A stretch of DNA of 64,000 nucleotides from Sphingobacterium sp. R2. Lineage in GTDB: Bacteria; Bacteroidota; Bacteroidia; Sphingobacteriales; Sphingobacteriaceae. The position numbers and the translations under genes were made by a program. The stretch covers positions 4,216,001 to 4,280,000 of the forward strand of contig NZ_CP142884.1 of assembly GCF_040760075.1 (NCBI RefSeq), in the 5' to 3' direction. The notes beneath the pieces are model-generated. The model saw only the letters and a list, made by a program, of their open reading frames with translations. It had not been told where the DNA came from and searched no databases. Shown one piece after another: positions 52,624 to 62,099 of this stretch (positions are counted from its first letter, which is position 1; the number at the start of each line of letters is the position of its first letter).

Positions 52624-54309
52624 TTAGATGTTACCTTTTTTCAATTCACTTACTGCAAAGTCAACTGCACGAGCAGTAAGCGCCATGTACGTTAATGAAG
52701 GGTTGACACAACCTGCAGAAGTCATACAAGCACCATCAGTCACAAAGACGTTCAATGCATCCCACACTTGGTTGTTACCATTTAAGACGGAAGTTTTTGG
52801 ATCACGTCCCATACGGGCAGTCCCCATCTCGTGGATACCTTGACCAAAGCCATATACATTATCGTAGGTATAGATATCTTTCACGCCAACTTTTTCCAAC
52901 ATTTCTTTCATCTCATTCTGCATGTCACCACGCATCTTCAATTCATTATCCTTGATCTCCGCGTCAAATGACAATACAGGTAATCCCCATTTATCTTTTT
53001 TGCTTTTATCAAGCGTAACTTTATTTTCGTGGTAAGGTAACGTTTCTCCGAAAGCGGTAAAACCTACGGTCCAATCACCTGGCTCACAGATGGCATCTTT
53101 CCATGCACCCCCCACTTCCATCTCGGCAACAGCACCAGACCAACGTCCGCGACCTGCCGCACCTTGGTATCCGAATCCACGAACATAATCACGTTTTTTG
53201 GTATCACCTTCTACGTTTACAAAACGAGGTACATACAAACCTGTCGGTCTGCGGCCATACACATAGCTATCCAAATAACCATCAATCTTACCTCCGGCAC
53301 CACAACGGAAATGGTGATCCATCAGGTTATGCCCCAATTCGCCACTGCTGCTACCCAGACCGCCTTCCCAAACATCTGTGGCAGAATTCATCAATACCCA
53401 TGTTGAGTTCAATGCAGATGCACAAACAAAGATGACCTTTGCGAAAAATTCATAGGTTTGATTTGTTTCAGCGTCGACAATTTCTACACCTTTTGCCTTT
53501 TTCGTGTTTTTATCGTAGATAATTTTAGTTACGATGGAAAAAGGGCGTAATGTCAAGTTATTTGTTTTTTTCGCTGCAGGAAGAGTCGCCGACTGTGTAC
53601 TGAAGTAGGCACCAAAGTTACAACCCAACCAACATTGATTTTGATATTGACAGTTTACACGGTCGTGATGCGGAACAGTAATGTTTGCCGTTCTACCCAT
53701 GATGAAATGACGTTGACCGCCATATTGTTTTTTCAAACGCTCCGCTAAGTCTTTTTCAACAATATTCATCGCCATTGCAGGCATGTAGTCTCCATCTGGC
53801 AAAGATGGTACACCGTCGCGATTACCGGAGATACCAGCAAATTTCTCCGCATAACTATACCAAGGGGCAATTTCATTATAACGAATTGGCCAGTCTACAC
53901 CGTGACCGTCTTTTAAGTTCGCTTCGAAATCCAAATCGCCTAAACGATAAGATTGTCTTCCCCACATCAGCGATCTACCGCCAACATGATACCCACGGTA
54001 CCAATCAAAACGTTTGACTTCGGTATAAGGGCTCTCCTTTTCATTTACCCAAAAATCCAGGTTTTTTTCGTTCAATGGGTAATCTCTACGCAACACCGGA
54101 TACTCTTCGATCATTTTTTGCGTACGACCGCCAGCATGTGGCCATTCCCATGGATTTTTATTTGGCGCAGTATAATCTTTGATGTGTTCGATGTTACGAC
54201 CACGCTCCAGCATAATTGTTTTCAGCCCTTTCTCTGTCAATTCTTTCGCAGCCCATCCACCACTTATCCCCGAACCGATTACAATTGCGTCATAAGTATT
54301 TGTTGCCAT
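52624..54309 (-). CDS. GMC-family FAD oxidoreductase
   Basis: FAD-binding Gly motif AIVIGSGISGGWAAKEL at residues 8-24, then MLERGRNIEH, GGRSLMWGRQSYRL and the C-terminal HEMGTARMGRD and NPSLTYMALTARA. 561 residues from ATG 54309; the frame extends 23 codons further up into the end of the permease gene without a family match. No signal peptide; in related enzymes it is exported with the twin-arginine small subunit. Best reading: catalytic subunit of a sugar or glucoside dehydrogenase, probably acting at C3, but substrate unproven. Confidence 0.9.
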   Translation of the reverse strand: MATNTYDAIVIGSGISGGWAAKELTEKGLKTIMLERGRNIEHIKDYTAPNKNPWEWPHAGGRTQKMIEEYPVLRRDYPLNEKNLDFWVNEKESPYTEVKRFDWYRGYHVGGRSLMWGRQSYRLGDLDFEANLKDGHGVDWPIRYNEIAPWYSYAEKFAGISGNRDGVPSLPDGDYMPAMAMNIVEKDLAERLKKQYGGQRHFIMGRTANITVPHHDRVNCQYQNQCWLGCNFGAYFSTQSATLPAAKKTNNLTLRPFSIVTKIIYDKNTKKAKGVEIVDAETNQTYEFFAKVIFVCASALNSTWVLMNSATDVWEGGLGSSSGELGHNLMDHHFRCGAGGKIDGYLDSYVYGRRPTGLYVPRFVNVEGDTKKRDYVRGFGYQGAAGRGRWSGAVAEMEVGGAWKDAICEPGDWTVGFTAFGETLPYHENKVTLDKSKKDKWGLPVLSFDAEIKDNELKMRGDMQNEMKEMLEKVGVKDIYTYDNVYGFGQGIHEMGTARMGRDPKTSVLNGNNQVWDALNVFVTDGACMTSAGCVNPSLTYMALTARAVDFAVSELKKGNI

Positions 54310-54352
54310 CTCTCTTCTAATTATTTGTTTTTTTAAATAGTTATTTTTCTGT

Positions 54353-55600
54353 TTAGTGTACAGCATTTGTACTATCAATCTTTTCGTCCTTAAAAAGGGC
54401 TAGAAAGATAAAAAATACCACCGCTGCGATAATTGCTGGTACGACCCAGGTATGATTCCAAAATGCCGCCAGGTCAGTTGCCTTCAAATCTTTGTACTTG
54501 TCGCCGACATAACTAGCAACCCAGAAACCGATCAGCTGTCCAACACCGTACGTTGCCAAAGTAATTAAGCCCTGTGCCGCCGATTTGTATTTAACACCCG
54601 CTTTGCTATCTGTATAAATCTGACCGGAAACAAAGAAAAAGTCATAACAGATACCATGCAATGCAATACCGATCAATAACATGAACGATAACTCGCCCGC
54701 ATTGCCATAAGCAAATAACAGGTAGCGGATTACCCAAGCAAGCATACCCACAAGGATTGTTTTCTTAAAGCCAAATCGTGTAAAGAAAATTGGCAAAGCC
54801 AATAAGAACAATACTTCCGATGCCTGACCGATAGTCATCTTACCCGTTGGATTTTCCAAACCTATCTCTGAAAGGAATAAATTTGCATTTGAGTAATAAA
54901 AGGCCAATGGAATACAGATCAATACCGAAGAAATGAAAAAGATAAAAAAGTTTTTGTCTTTCAATAATTTAATCGCATCCAGGCCAATGATTGATGCAAA
55001 GGATGGTTTTTCGTTTTCATCCAATTTAACCGGCGGCGTTTTAGGCAATGCAAACGAGAATACCCCAAGTACCAATGAAGCAGCCCCTGACATTAAAAAT
55101 GTATTTTTCAAAGCACCCTCTGATGCTGATGCATCCCATCTAAAGATATAACTGATTGCTAAACCTGCTACGATCCAACCAATTGTTCCCCAGATGCGTA
55201 TACCTGAGAATTGTTTTTCCGGATTGGTCAATTGCCTAAAGGAAACTGAACTAGCCAAAGCCAACGTTGGCATATAAAGCACCATATAAGCCAATACATA
55301 CGGATAAAAAGTAGCCATGTCTGCAGCACCATACATTTGGTACATCAATACTGCGCCCACCAAGTGTAAAACACCCAAAATACGCTCCGCATTAAAATAG
55401 CGGTCGGCAATCATTCCGACAATAAAAGGGGCGATAATTGCTCCCAATGATTGTGTTGAAAATACATTAGCCATTTCAAAGTCCGTTGCATGTAGATTTT
55501 TGCTCAAGAAAGTACCTAATGTCACAAACCATCCCCCCCAAATAAAAAATTCGAGGAACATCATGAAGGATAGTTTAAATTTTATTGTTGATGAAATCAT
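54353..55600 (-). CDS. MFS permease, nucleoside/sugar:proton symporter type
   Basis: Twelve-helix major facilitator of the NupG-like family. N-terminus KLSFMMFLEFFIWGGWFVTLG is characteristic, followed by AIIAPFIVGMIADRYFNAERIL. 415 residues. Nucleoside specificity is known for some family members, but the location in a sugar oxidation operon suggests import of a sugar or oxidised sugar. Ninety-three bases separate it from the isomerase gene upstream. Confidence 0.87.
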   Translation of the reverse strand: MISSTIKFKLSFMMFLEFFIWGGWFVTLGTFLSKNLHATDFEMANVFSTQSLGAIIAPFIVGMIADRYFNAERILGVLHLVGAVLMYQMYGAADMATFYPYVLAYMVLYMPTLALASSVSFRQLTNPEKQFSGIRIWGTIGWIVAGLAISYIFRWDASASEGALKNTFLMSGAASLVLGVFSFALPKTPPVKLDENEKPSFASIIGLDAIKLLKDKNFFIFFISSVLICIPLAFYYSNANLFLSEIGLENPTGKMTIGQASEVLFLLALPIFFTRFGFKKTILVGMLAWVIRYLLFAYGNAGELSFMLLIGIALHGICYDFFFVSGQIYTDSKAGVKYKSAAQGLITLATYGVGQLIGFWVASYVGDKYKDLKATDLAAFWNHTWVVPAIIAAVVFFIFLALFKDEKIDSTNAVH

Positions 55601-55693
55601 AAAAAAAAATGGTGTTTTACAATACTACTAATTGGTTTTACCTGCTCAATTTAAGAAATTAAATCTAATTGTCAATAGTACACTATTAAAATA

Positions 55694-56617
55694 TTACAAA
55701 AAGCTATCCACCTCGCGATACGCTGCCACCAAGCGATCCTCACCTTCTTTACCTGGCTTGGATATACCATGTTCCATCCCCATGATACCCTTATATCCCT
55801 TACTGTGAATATGTTTGAATACGTTCTTGTAATTAATTTCGCCCGTAGTTGGCTCTTTTCTACCCGGGTTATCACCGATCTGTATGTAGGCAATTTCGTC
55901 CCAACAACGATTCATATTGGCAATTAAATCACCTTCGGTACGCTGCATATGATAGATATCATATAAAATTTTACAGGACGGACTGTTCACAGCCTTACAT
56001 AAGGCATACGTCTCATGTGTCTGCTGCAAAAACAAATCTGGTGTATCACTTAAAGTTTCCAATACCATTACCAAACCATGCGGCTCAAAGATTTCGGCGC
56101 CTTTGCGCATCGCTGTTAGGATATTGCTAAACTGATTGCCCCAGGGAAGTCTACGTTCATAAAATCCGGGCACTACAGTGACCCATTTCGCATGGCAATA
56201 TTTGGCAGCTTCTACAGACTTCTTGCAGGTTTCGACAAACTTGTCCAAATACTCTTGTTTGCCGGTCGCCAATGATGGCATCCAGTTTTGGCCGCCGTCC
56301 ACCACAAATACGCCCATCGTCATACCCAGCTTGGCCAACAGATCACCGATCTTTTTCTGCTCATCCAAAGTTCTCCCTAAAAAACCATTATCTTCAATCC
56401 CACGAAAACCCAAATCATACATATAACGAATTTCATCGAGAAAATTATCCCCAGCGTGGTTTTTGAACATCCCCTGATGCGGGGCATAATTTAAGTTGAA
56501 TGTTTTACCTTTATCCATCGTATTTGCTGTATGTTGAGTTGTTGACGCAAAAGTCTGTCCAGCCAGTCCTGCCCCAGCGGCCAAAAGACTACCTTTAATA
56601 AAATCCGATCTCTTCAT
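55694..56617 (-). CDS. TIM-barrel sugar isomerase/epimerase, exported
   Basis: Hydroxypyruvate isomerase-like (AP endonuclease 2 family) barrel. Starts MKRSDFIKGSLLAAGAGLAGQTFA, a signal resembling twin-arginine types with Lys-Arg in place of Arg-Arg. Metal-binding residues appear in VLETLSDTPDLFLQ (Glu), LYDIYHMQRTEGD (Asp-His) and GMEHGIS (Glu). 307 residues. Relatives act on 3-keto sugars, which fits the neighbours. Confidence 0.88.
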   Translation of the reverse strand: MKRSDFIKGSLLAAGAGLAGQTFASTTQHTANTMDKGKTFNLNYAPHQGMFKNHAGDNFLDEIRYMYDLGFRGIEDNGFLGRTLDEQKKIGDLLAKLGMTMGVFVVDGGQNWMPSLATGKQEYLDKFVETCKKSVEAAKYCHAKWVTVVPGFYERRLPWGNQFSNILTAMRKGAEIFEPHGLVMVLETLSDTPDLFLQQTHETYALCKAVNSPSCKILYDIYHMQRTEGDLIANMNRCWDEIAYIQIGDNPGRKEPTTGEINYKNVFKHIHSKGYKGIMGMEHGISKPGKEGEDRLVAAYREVDSFL

Positions 56618-56633
56618 TTTATTTTATAATTGA

Positions 56634-57656
56634 TTAATTTTTAAATAATTTACCAAATCCCTCCGAATAAATCGTTTGAATGGTTTGATTTTTATCTTTA
56701 AAAATGACAAATACTGCCACATCTTTAAATTTTTTGGCTTCTGTCATCACTTTATCGGGTTCCATGCCCATAAAATAATTATCCAGTGCATCTGCTTCCA
56801 TCGCAGTTTTTGCATAGACGCTGACACTTAGGATATCGCTCGTATATGGAAAACCTGAAACGGGATCGATATGGTGTCCCAATTTTTTCCCTTTATATTG
56901 AATATACTTTTCGAAACTACCAGCCGTGGTCAGGGCACCCGCTCTCAGCTGCGCCACAGCAGTAATCAATTCTTCACCGCCAGTATCATCAGGCTGAACG
57001 ATACCAATGGAAAACCCCTGCCCCGCAGGTGGCGTACCCGAAGCCCTAATTTCACCACCGACCTCAACGATATAATTGACAATTCCCTTTCGCTCAAGAT
57101 AGTCCGCCAAAAAATCGACCGTATAGCCCTGTGCAATACCATTGACATCGATTTTAACGCCCTTTTTCTTCTTGATCAGCCGATTCCCGCTCACCTTCAA
57201 ATACTGCATGCCAACAAGTTCCTTCACTCGCAATACCGTCGCCGAATCTGGGGCTGCGACACTCTTATATGCACCAAAGCCCCAAAGGTTGACCAACGGG
57301 GCAATCGTAATATCAAATTGACCATGTGATAATTTATGATACTTAAAAGAAGCTTTTATCACCTTGGCCATGTGGTTATCCATGACAATAGACTTAACCG
57401 AATCGGTATTGAACTGAGATATTTTCGAGTCTTTGCGATAGATTGACATCGACAAATCAATGGCCGTCAATATACTATCAACTTCCGACCGTCTCAAGAG
57501 ACTGTCGGAAGCAAAATAAGTGATATGGAATTGTGTCCCCTGTGCGGGCCCTTCCAGCTTAAATTTGTGTAATTCAGGCAACGGAATTTGCGCCTGTACA
57601 TGCATGCGACAAACGATACTAAAAAATAGGATGCACACATAACACTTTAATTCCAT
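56634..57656 (-). CDS. apbE: FAD:protein FMN transferase (ApbE family)
   Basis: Covalently attaches FMN to Ser/Thr in target proteins outside the cytoplasm. Signal peptide of about 22 residues ending HVQAQ. Motifs: GPAQGTQFHITYFA, AIDLSMSIYRKDSKISQFN, KKKGVKIDVNGIAQGYTVD (flavin binding), NYIVEVGGEIRASG and HHIDPVSGFPY, and the metal-site Asp/Thr in TAMEADALDNYFM. 340 residues, complete. In an operon of sugar oxidoreductases; no adjacent gene has an evident FMN-attachment motif. Confidence 0.93.
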   Translation of the reverse strand: MELKCYVCILFFSIVCRMHVQAQIPLPELHKFKLEGPAQGTQFHITYFASDSLLRRSEVDSILTAIDLSMSIYRKDSKISQFNTDSVKSIVMDNHMAKVIKASFKYHKLSHGQFDITIAPLVNLWGFGAYKSVAAPDSATVLRVKELVGMQYLKVSGNRLIKKKKGVKIDVNGIAQGYTVDFLADYLERKGIVNYIVEVGGEIRASGTPPAGQGFSIGIVQPDDTGGEELITAVAQLRAGALTTAGSFEKYIQYKGKKLGHHIDPVSGFPYTSDILSVSVYAKTAMEADALDNYFMGMEPDKVMTEAKKFKDVAVFVIFKDKNQTIQTIYSEGFGKLFKN

Positions 57657-57668
57657 CAGCCTAAAAGC

Positions 57669-58982
57669 TTAAATATAAAGGTTTGTATTTTGGCCAGGCA
57701 CTGCCACTGGATAAAAGCCCTCTGCATCGGGCAGCAATTTTGGTTTTGCATCCCACGCGAGTACATCCGGCCCCAATTTAATGGTCGATTTCAATGCCTC
57801 GTCCCACTTGATTACCTTACCTGTGTAACAAGCAATACGTCCGATGATACCGGTCAATGTACTGTAAGCACCGTATTCAGCATTATCAAATTTATATTCC
57901 CCTTTAGAAATGGCCGCAAAAAGTTCTTTATGTTCTTGCTGATAGGGATTTGGATTCCCTTTCGGGTCGTGCCGATAGATTTCTTTTCCTTTCCAGTCGT
58001 ACAACACAGCCTGTCCCCCCGCAGAGAGATACGCACGTCCTTTGGTTGCCTGAAATTGTTCGTCAACCCGGTTATGAATGCCTTCAAAGTGTCTGCACTG
58101 GCTATAGACAACACTGTTATCGGCATAAGTCAACTCTAATGCAAAGTTATCGTATATTTCGCCATACTCTTTACCGGTACGATGCGCCCTACTTCCGGTG
58201 CCTTGAATCGATACCGGATAAGCTCCTTTTACCCAGTTGGCAATATCGATATTGTGCACATGCTGTTCGACGATATGGTCACCGCACAACCAGTTGAAAT
58301 AATACCAGTTACGCATTTGATATTCCATTTCTGTCTGTTCCGGTTTGCGTGGACGCACCCATACACCGCCCGAGTTCCAATATACTTGTCCCGATGTCAC
58401 ATCACCGATGGCACCTTCTTGGATACGTTTGATAGCCTCCCGGTAATTTGTTTGATAACGGCGTTGCAAACCCACAACAACATTCAGTTTTTTGCGCTTT
58501 GCTTCTGCCGCTGCCCGCAACACCTGTTGCACCCCCGGGATATCAACGGCGACGGGTTTTTCCATGAAAACATGCTTACCCTGACGGACTGCTTCCTCGA
58601 AATGTGTCGGCCTAAACCCCGGTGGCGTCGCTAAGATAACCACATCTGCCAATTGAATTGCATCTTTATAAGCATCAAATCCGACAAATTTATGGTTGTC
58701 GCTCACATCGATCTTATCTTGCCATTTTTCTTTGAGGGTATTATAAGTACTATCTAAATTATCTTTAAAGGCATCGGCCAACGCGACAACCTTGATGTTC
58801 ATTCCTGAGCTCAGTGCATCGAAAGTGGCTCCTGTTCCCCGGCCCCCGCAGCCGACTAAGGCAACTTTGATGACGTCCGAACCTGCAGCATAGGCACCCG
58901 ATAGCGGTAACGAACTCAACATTGCGCCACCCGCCACTACGGCAGAAGTTTTAATAAAATCTCTTCTTTCTAGATTCTCCAT
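57669..58982 (-). CDS. Gfo/Idh/MocA oxidoreductase (second copy) with twin-arginine signal
   Basis: N-terminal ERRDFIKTSAVVAGGAMLSSL is a twin-arginine signal (Arg6-Arg7). Rossmann motif KVALVGCGGRGTGATFDAL and the catalytic-region FMEKPVAVD. 437 residues. Different enough from the copy at 51171 to suggest a different step. Starts 27 bases after the SUMF1-like gene and 12 bases before apbE. Confidence 0.92.
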   Translation of the reverse strand: MENLERRDFIKTSAVVAGGAMLSSLPLSGAYAAGSDVIKVALVGCGGRGTGATFDALSSGMNIKVVALADAFKDNLDSTYNTLKEKWQDKIDVSDNHKFVGFDAYKDAIQLADVVILATPPGFRPTHFEEAVRQGKHVFMEKPVAVDIPGVQQVLRAAAEAKRKKLNVVVGLQRRYQTNYREAIKRIQEGAIGDVTSGQVYWNSGGVWVRPRKPEQTEMEYQMRNWYYFNWLCGDHIVEQHVHNIDIANWVKGAYPVSIQGTGSRAHRTGKEYGEIYDNFALELTYADNSVVYSQCRHFEGIHNRVDEQFQATKGRAYLSAGGQAVLYDWKGKEIYRHDPKGNPNPYQQEHKELFAAISKGEYKFDNAEYGAYSTLTGIIGRIACYTGKVIKWDEALKSTIKLGPDVLAWDAKPKLLPDAEGFYPVAVPGQNTNLYI

Positions 58983-59009
58983 AACAGTTTTATATTGATT
59001 ATTTTATTT

Positions 59010-59978
59010 TTAAAAATCTTTAATTGGTTTTTTATCATAATACGCCATAATCTCCTCATGGCTAGGCGGATTAGCCGGTCTTACCAATCGCAATCCGACA
59101 AAAGGTGCTTCCGGAAACCACCAGTTACTTTTTGGTACTTGCGGATCCAGTTGCTTCCATACTGGATCTGAAGCTCCCCGAGCCGCCGAACGAAGGTCAT
59201 CAGCCGCGCTATCGAATGCACCACCACGGACGACATGTGGATAAAGGGTAGTCGGCACCACTACCGGGTTGGTCAACACCTTTCCCGTACCTTCGCTGTA
59301 GCTATCAGCTTTATATTGGTCGTAAGTCCACTCCGCTACATTGCCATAAATATCATAAAGCCCCCAGGGGTTTGGCTTCTTTTGTCCGACAACATGCGTT
59401 TTCTCTTCCGCATTTTCTTTAAACCAAGCATAATCTGCTAGTTGCGTTGCTTGATCACCGAAAAAATACGCCGTCTTGGAACCTGCTCTGGCAGCATACT
59501 CCCACTCCGCCTCTGTGGGCAAACGATAAAACACGCCGGTACGCACATATAGCCATTTACAGAACTGGATGGCATTGTAATGCGTCATTGCCAAAGCTGG
59601 ATGTCCTTCTTTCCCAAAACCAAAAGTCATATCCAAATACGGCTTCGTAGGACGAGTAACAGCATCGATTTCTTTACTTATTTGGCCGTCCTTACTCTTT
59701 GCAATTTCATAGTCTTTATAGAGAAATGGCTCAAACAGATCCCATGTTACTTCATATTGACCCATCCAAAATGGATCCAATTTCACCTCATGTGCAGGCT
59801 TTTCATCCGCCTTACCTCCACTCGTGCTTCCCATTTTAAAGTTACCACCAGGGATGGCAAGCATTTTAAATGTCAAATTAGTTCCTTCAATAGACTGCTC
59901 GTAAGGCTCAAAGGCCTTTTGCGCCATAGCATGCACGCCAGTCAATAATAAAACAGGAATAAAGATTTTTTTAAACAT
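59010..59978 (-). CDS. SUMF1/FGE-fold protein lacking catalytic cysteines
   Basis: Formylglycine-generating-enzyme-like fold: FKMLAIPGGNFKMGSTSG, DPFWMGQYEVTWDLFEPF, FYRLPTEAEWEYAARAG, GLYDIYGNVAEWTYD, VVRGGAFDSAADDLRSAARG and FVGLRLVRP are all present. The two active-site Cys of true FGE, which lie in the segment around RGGAFDSAADDLRS, are absent; the protein has a single Cys, in FCKWLY. It is therefore unlikely to activate sulfatases. Signal peptide MFKKIFIPVLLLTGVHAMAQ, 322 residues. First gene of the operon, so the promoter should lie in 59979-60200. Confidence 0.88.
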   Translation of the reverse strand: MFKKIFIPVLLLTGVHAMAQKAFEPYEQSIEGTNLTFKMLAIPGGNFKMGSTSGGKADEKPAHEVKLDPFWMGQYEVTWDLFEPFLYKDYEIAKSKDGQISKEIDAVTRPTKPYLDMTFGFGKEGHPALAMTHYNAIQFCKWLYVRTGVFYRLPTEAEWEYAARAGSKTAYFFGDQATQLADYAWFKENAEEKTHVVGQKKPNPWGLYDIYGNVAEWTYDQYKADSYSEGTGKVLTNPVVVPTTLYPHVVRGGAFDSAADDLRSAARGASDPVWKQLDPQVPKSNWWFPEAPFVGLRLVRPANPPSHEEIMAYYDKKPIKDF

Positions 59979-60258
59979 ATTTAGGTTTGTAATTAAAGAC
60001 TAAAATATAAAATAAGGTGTACACTTTACACTTTGACACTATAACTTTTTTATTACAGTTTAATTCTTCACATAATAGTCTATTTGTAATAACGGTTTAG
60101 CAAAATCACTCCCTACAATCTCCCCCACTTCAACTAGGCTCACAGTTTTAAACACAAATGCTAAACTGCCTTTAACCGATCCATTGTCTGCCGAACAAAC
60201 AAAAAAGGTTTTCCACTTTCATGAAAAACCTTATTATTTTATCGCTTACACCGATACG
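59979..60258. other. Upstream region of the eight-gene operon
   Basis: No gene. It contains GTGTACAC (palindrome near 60018) followed by TTACACTTTGACAC-like half-sites that could bind a regulator. No exact TAnnTTTG on the minus strand. The terminator of the neighbouring gene is at 60201-60232. Confidence 0.35.
60201..60232 (-). terminator. Terminator of the LEA-type lipoprotein gene
   Basis: Minus-strand stem AAGGTTTTTCATG / GTGGAAAACCTT (imperfect) followed by a T run. Confidence 0.65.
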
Positions 60259-60849
60259 CTAAAGTAGGATCTTGCGGCTTACCGCTTTATCTATGGTAAT
60301 ATAGCCCGGATAGAAAACAGATTGACCAGCGATATTGATTGAAGGTTTCACTTTTAACGTGAATATTCCTTTTTTATTTTCATCGCTTGACATTAAAAAA
60401 TCCTGTAGATCCGAATTTTTCAACAAATCGTAGATATTGGTTGCTATACGTACATTAGCGATCGTAGATTGTCCGGGTTCTATTTGTAAGGATTGATTGA
60501 CAATACCTTCAACAAGCTGCTGCCCACCGTAAAGAATGATATACTGGAATTTATTAATAGACGCTTTCTTAAGCGTCGGATTATCTATTTTAAGCCGGAT
60601 AACAGCGTCTAAGGGAATATCTTTCCGAAGATACGCCAATGCTAAGCTTGGCGCTGCCCCTAAGTCAATCTGATTATTTCTGATCAGTCGTTGCAGCGAT
60701 GTCCCTGCCAAGCGGATACTATCCACCGATTCTACATCGAACTTACATTTCGCCAAGTTCTCGATCTGCGCTTTTTGCCGATTTATTCCACAGCCGGATA
60801 TAAACACACCCAGCACTACAAAAAACGCCAATAATATTTTCTTGTTCAT
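60259..60849 (-). CDS. LEA type 2-like lipoprotein
   Basis: Lipoprotein signal MNKKILLAFFVVLGVFISGC, then a single Ig-like domain with IRLKIDNPTLKKASINKFQYIILYGGQQLVEG, the pattern of water-stress/hypersensitive-response (LEA_2) domains, and ITIDKAVS at the end. 196 residues. Five bases follow the upstream barrel-like gene, so they are cotranscribed. Periplasmic or inner-leaflet location; role unknown. Confidence 0.75.
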   Translation of the reverse strand: MNKKILLAFFVVLGVFISGCGINRQKAQIENLAKCKFDVESVDSIRLAGTSLQRLIRNNQIDLGAAPSLALAYLRKDIPLDAVIRLKIDNPTLKKASINKFQYIILYGGQQLVEGIVNQSLQIEPGQSTIANVRIATNIYDLLKNSDLQDFLMSSDENKKGIFTLKVKPSINIAGQSVFYPGYITIDKAVSRKILL

Positions 60850-60854
60850 AGCCG

Positions 60855-61598
60855 CTATTTTCCTCCAAATTTATATAAAACTCCCAACGTAAACAATGGA
60901 TAACCTGCTTTTAAATAGGTATTACTTTTTAGACCGAAAACCATACCATTTGTATATTGCAGCTTCCACCCTTTTCCAAGCCCCATCCGGGTATAAAATA
61001 CAGGCTCGACCAGCATATTTTCTTCTTTTTCTGCAGGAAGGCCATCGATGGCAAAATTCTTCATGCGCATATTACTGAGACGGATGATGGTACCATAATC
61101 GATGTCATGCCGGTTACCAAATAGTTTCAGGGCATCCTTTTTTTCTGATGAAAAATTGACCTGCACAAATACTTTGTCAAAATCCATATCCTTCGTTTCC
61201 ACAATAGCCTGTCCCATGGTCGATGAACGCTTATCTAGTACATTCGTATTGCCCACCCCATAACCGCCATAAACCTCAAATACGCGGTTATTTTTACGGC
61301 CAAACCGTGTATAATAGCCTATTCCCGCTTCTCCCATTTTTTGCGCATAGTCTTTGATATTGGATCTACTGTCCACATAAGAACCGTTGGCAATCACCGC
61401 CACGTGATCTGTGACCGCGACACCGAGGTTGGCCGATACATTAGCTTTGGTATTAATATTACCCGAAACATACACTTCCCCAGCTTCTGTAAACATTGGC
61501 GCGGATGGCACATTGGGCATATAAATGGAACTACAGGAATAGAATGAACAGGCAAATAATCCAGCGCACATAGCATATCCCAACTTATTGTATTTCAT
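60855..61598 (-). CDS. Outer membrane barrel-like lipoprotein
   Basis: Signal MKYNKLGYAMCAGLFACSFYSC with a lipobox, then SSIYMPNVPSAPMFTEAGEVYVSGNI and alternating strands such as GIGYYTRFGRKNNRVFEVYGGYGVG and LQYTNGMVFGLKSNTYLKAGYP, ending LYKFGGK. Probably a small barrel or lectin-like surface protein of unknown function. 247 residues from ATG 61598; the open frame reaches 61652 but the lipoprotein signal fixes the start. First gene of a two-gene unit. Confidence 0.75.
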   Translation of the reverse strand: MKYNKLGYAMCAGLFACSFYSCSSIYMPNVPSAPMFTEAGEVYVSGNINTKANVSANLGVAVTDHVAVIANGSYVDSRSNIKDYAQKMGEAGIGYYTRFGRKNNRVFEVYGGYGVGNTNVLDKRSSTMGQAIVETKDMDFDKVFVQVNFSSEKKDALKLFGNRHDIDYGTIIRLSNMRMKNFAIDGLPAEKEENMLVEPVFYTRMGLGKGWKLQYTNGMVFGLKSNTYLKAGYPLFTLGVLYKFGGK

Positions 61599-61652
61599 AT
61601 GTAAGTATTTATTCGTTCTTGTCTGCATGATATGGACACATGAATGCATCAT

Positions 61653-62050
61653 ATTCCGCTCTGTTATCGATAGCTATATCATCTCGTCTACACACGCATA
61701 TCGTATCCACATATATAAACCAAGCGGGCTTCGCTGCTACTGCTTGTAAATTTCTATTTAATCTGTGTCGATATCTTGTCAATTGGTGTATATTTTAAAA
61801 ACACTAATAGTTTATAAAAATTGTACCAAAGCAGTTACATTTAACAGAAAATAACAATTTAAATCTGTTTAATAATTTAAACTATTCATTATCAAGCCAG
61901 ACGATATAGCCTACAGCGGGATGAGACATTTGAATAGCGCGATGCTGCAACCAAACGTTTTACGATGGTGTTAATGCACTATTGCGACAGCGGTAGAGCC
62001 GGCCAGTTGCAGCCGCAGACATGAAGGATAAGCAGATAAGTAGTAAAAAG
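61653..62050. other. Intergenic region, no gene seen
   Basis: About 400 bases, AT-rich near the barrel-lipoprotein gene and more GC-rich from about 61900. I see no open reading frame of note, tRNA or exact TAnnTTTG element. It should hold the promoter for the lipoprotein pair. Confidence 0.4.
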
Positions 62051-62076
62051 AAAAAAGGCATCAATTTCTTGATGCC
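62051..62076 (-). terminator. Terminator of rplU-rpmA
   Basis: Minus-strand stem GGCATCAA / TTGATGCC followed by six T residues. Confidence 0.8.
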
Positions 62077-62099
62077 TCTTCAAATATTGTTGCATAACC

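Noticed and set aside
59010-59978. Formylglycine-generating enzyme serving the two sulfatases
   Set aside because: Catalytic cysteines are missing and the gene lies in an unrelated operon 40 kb away.
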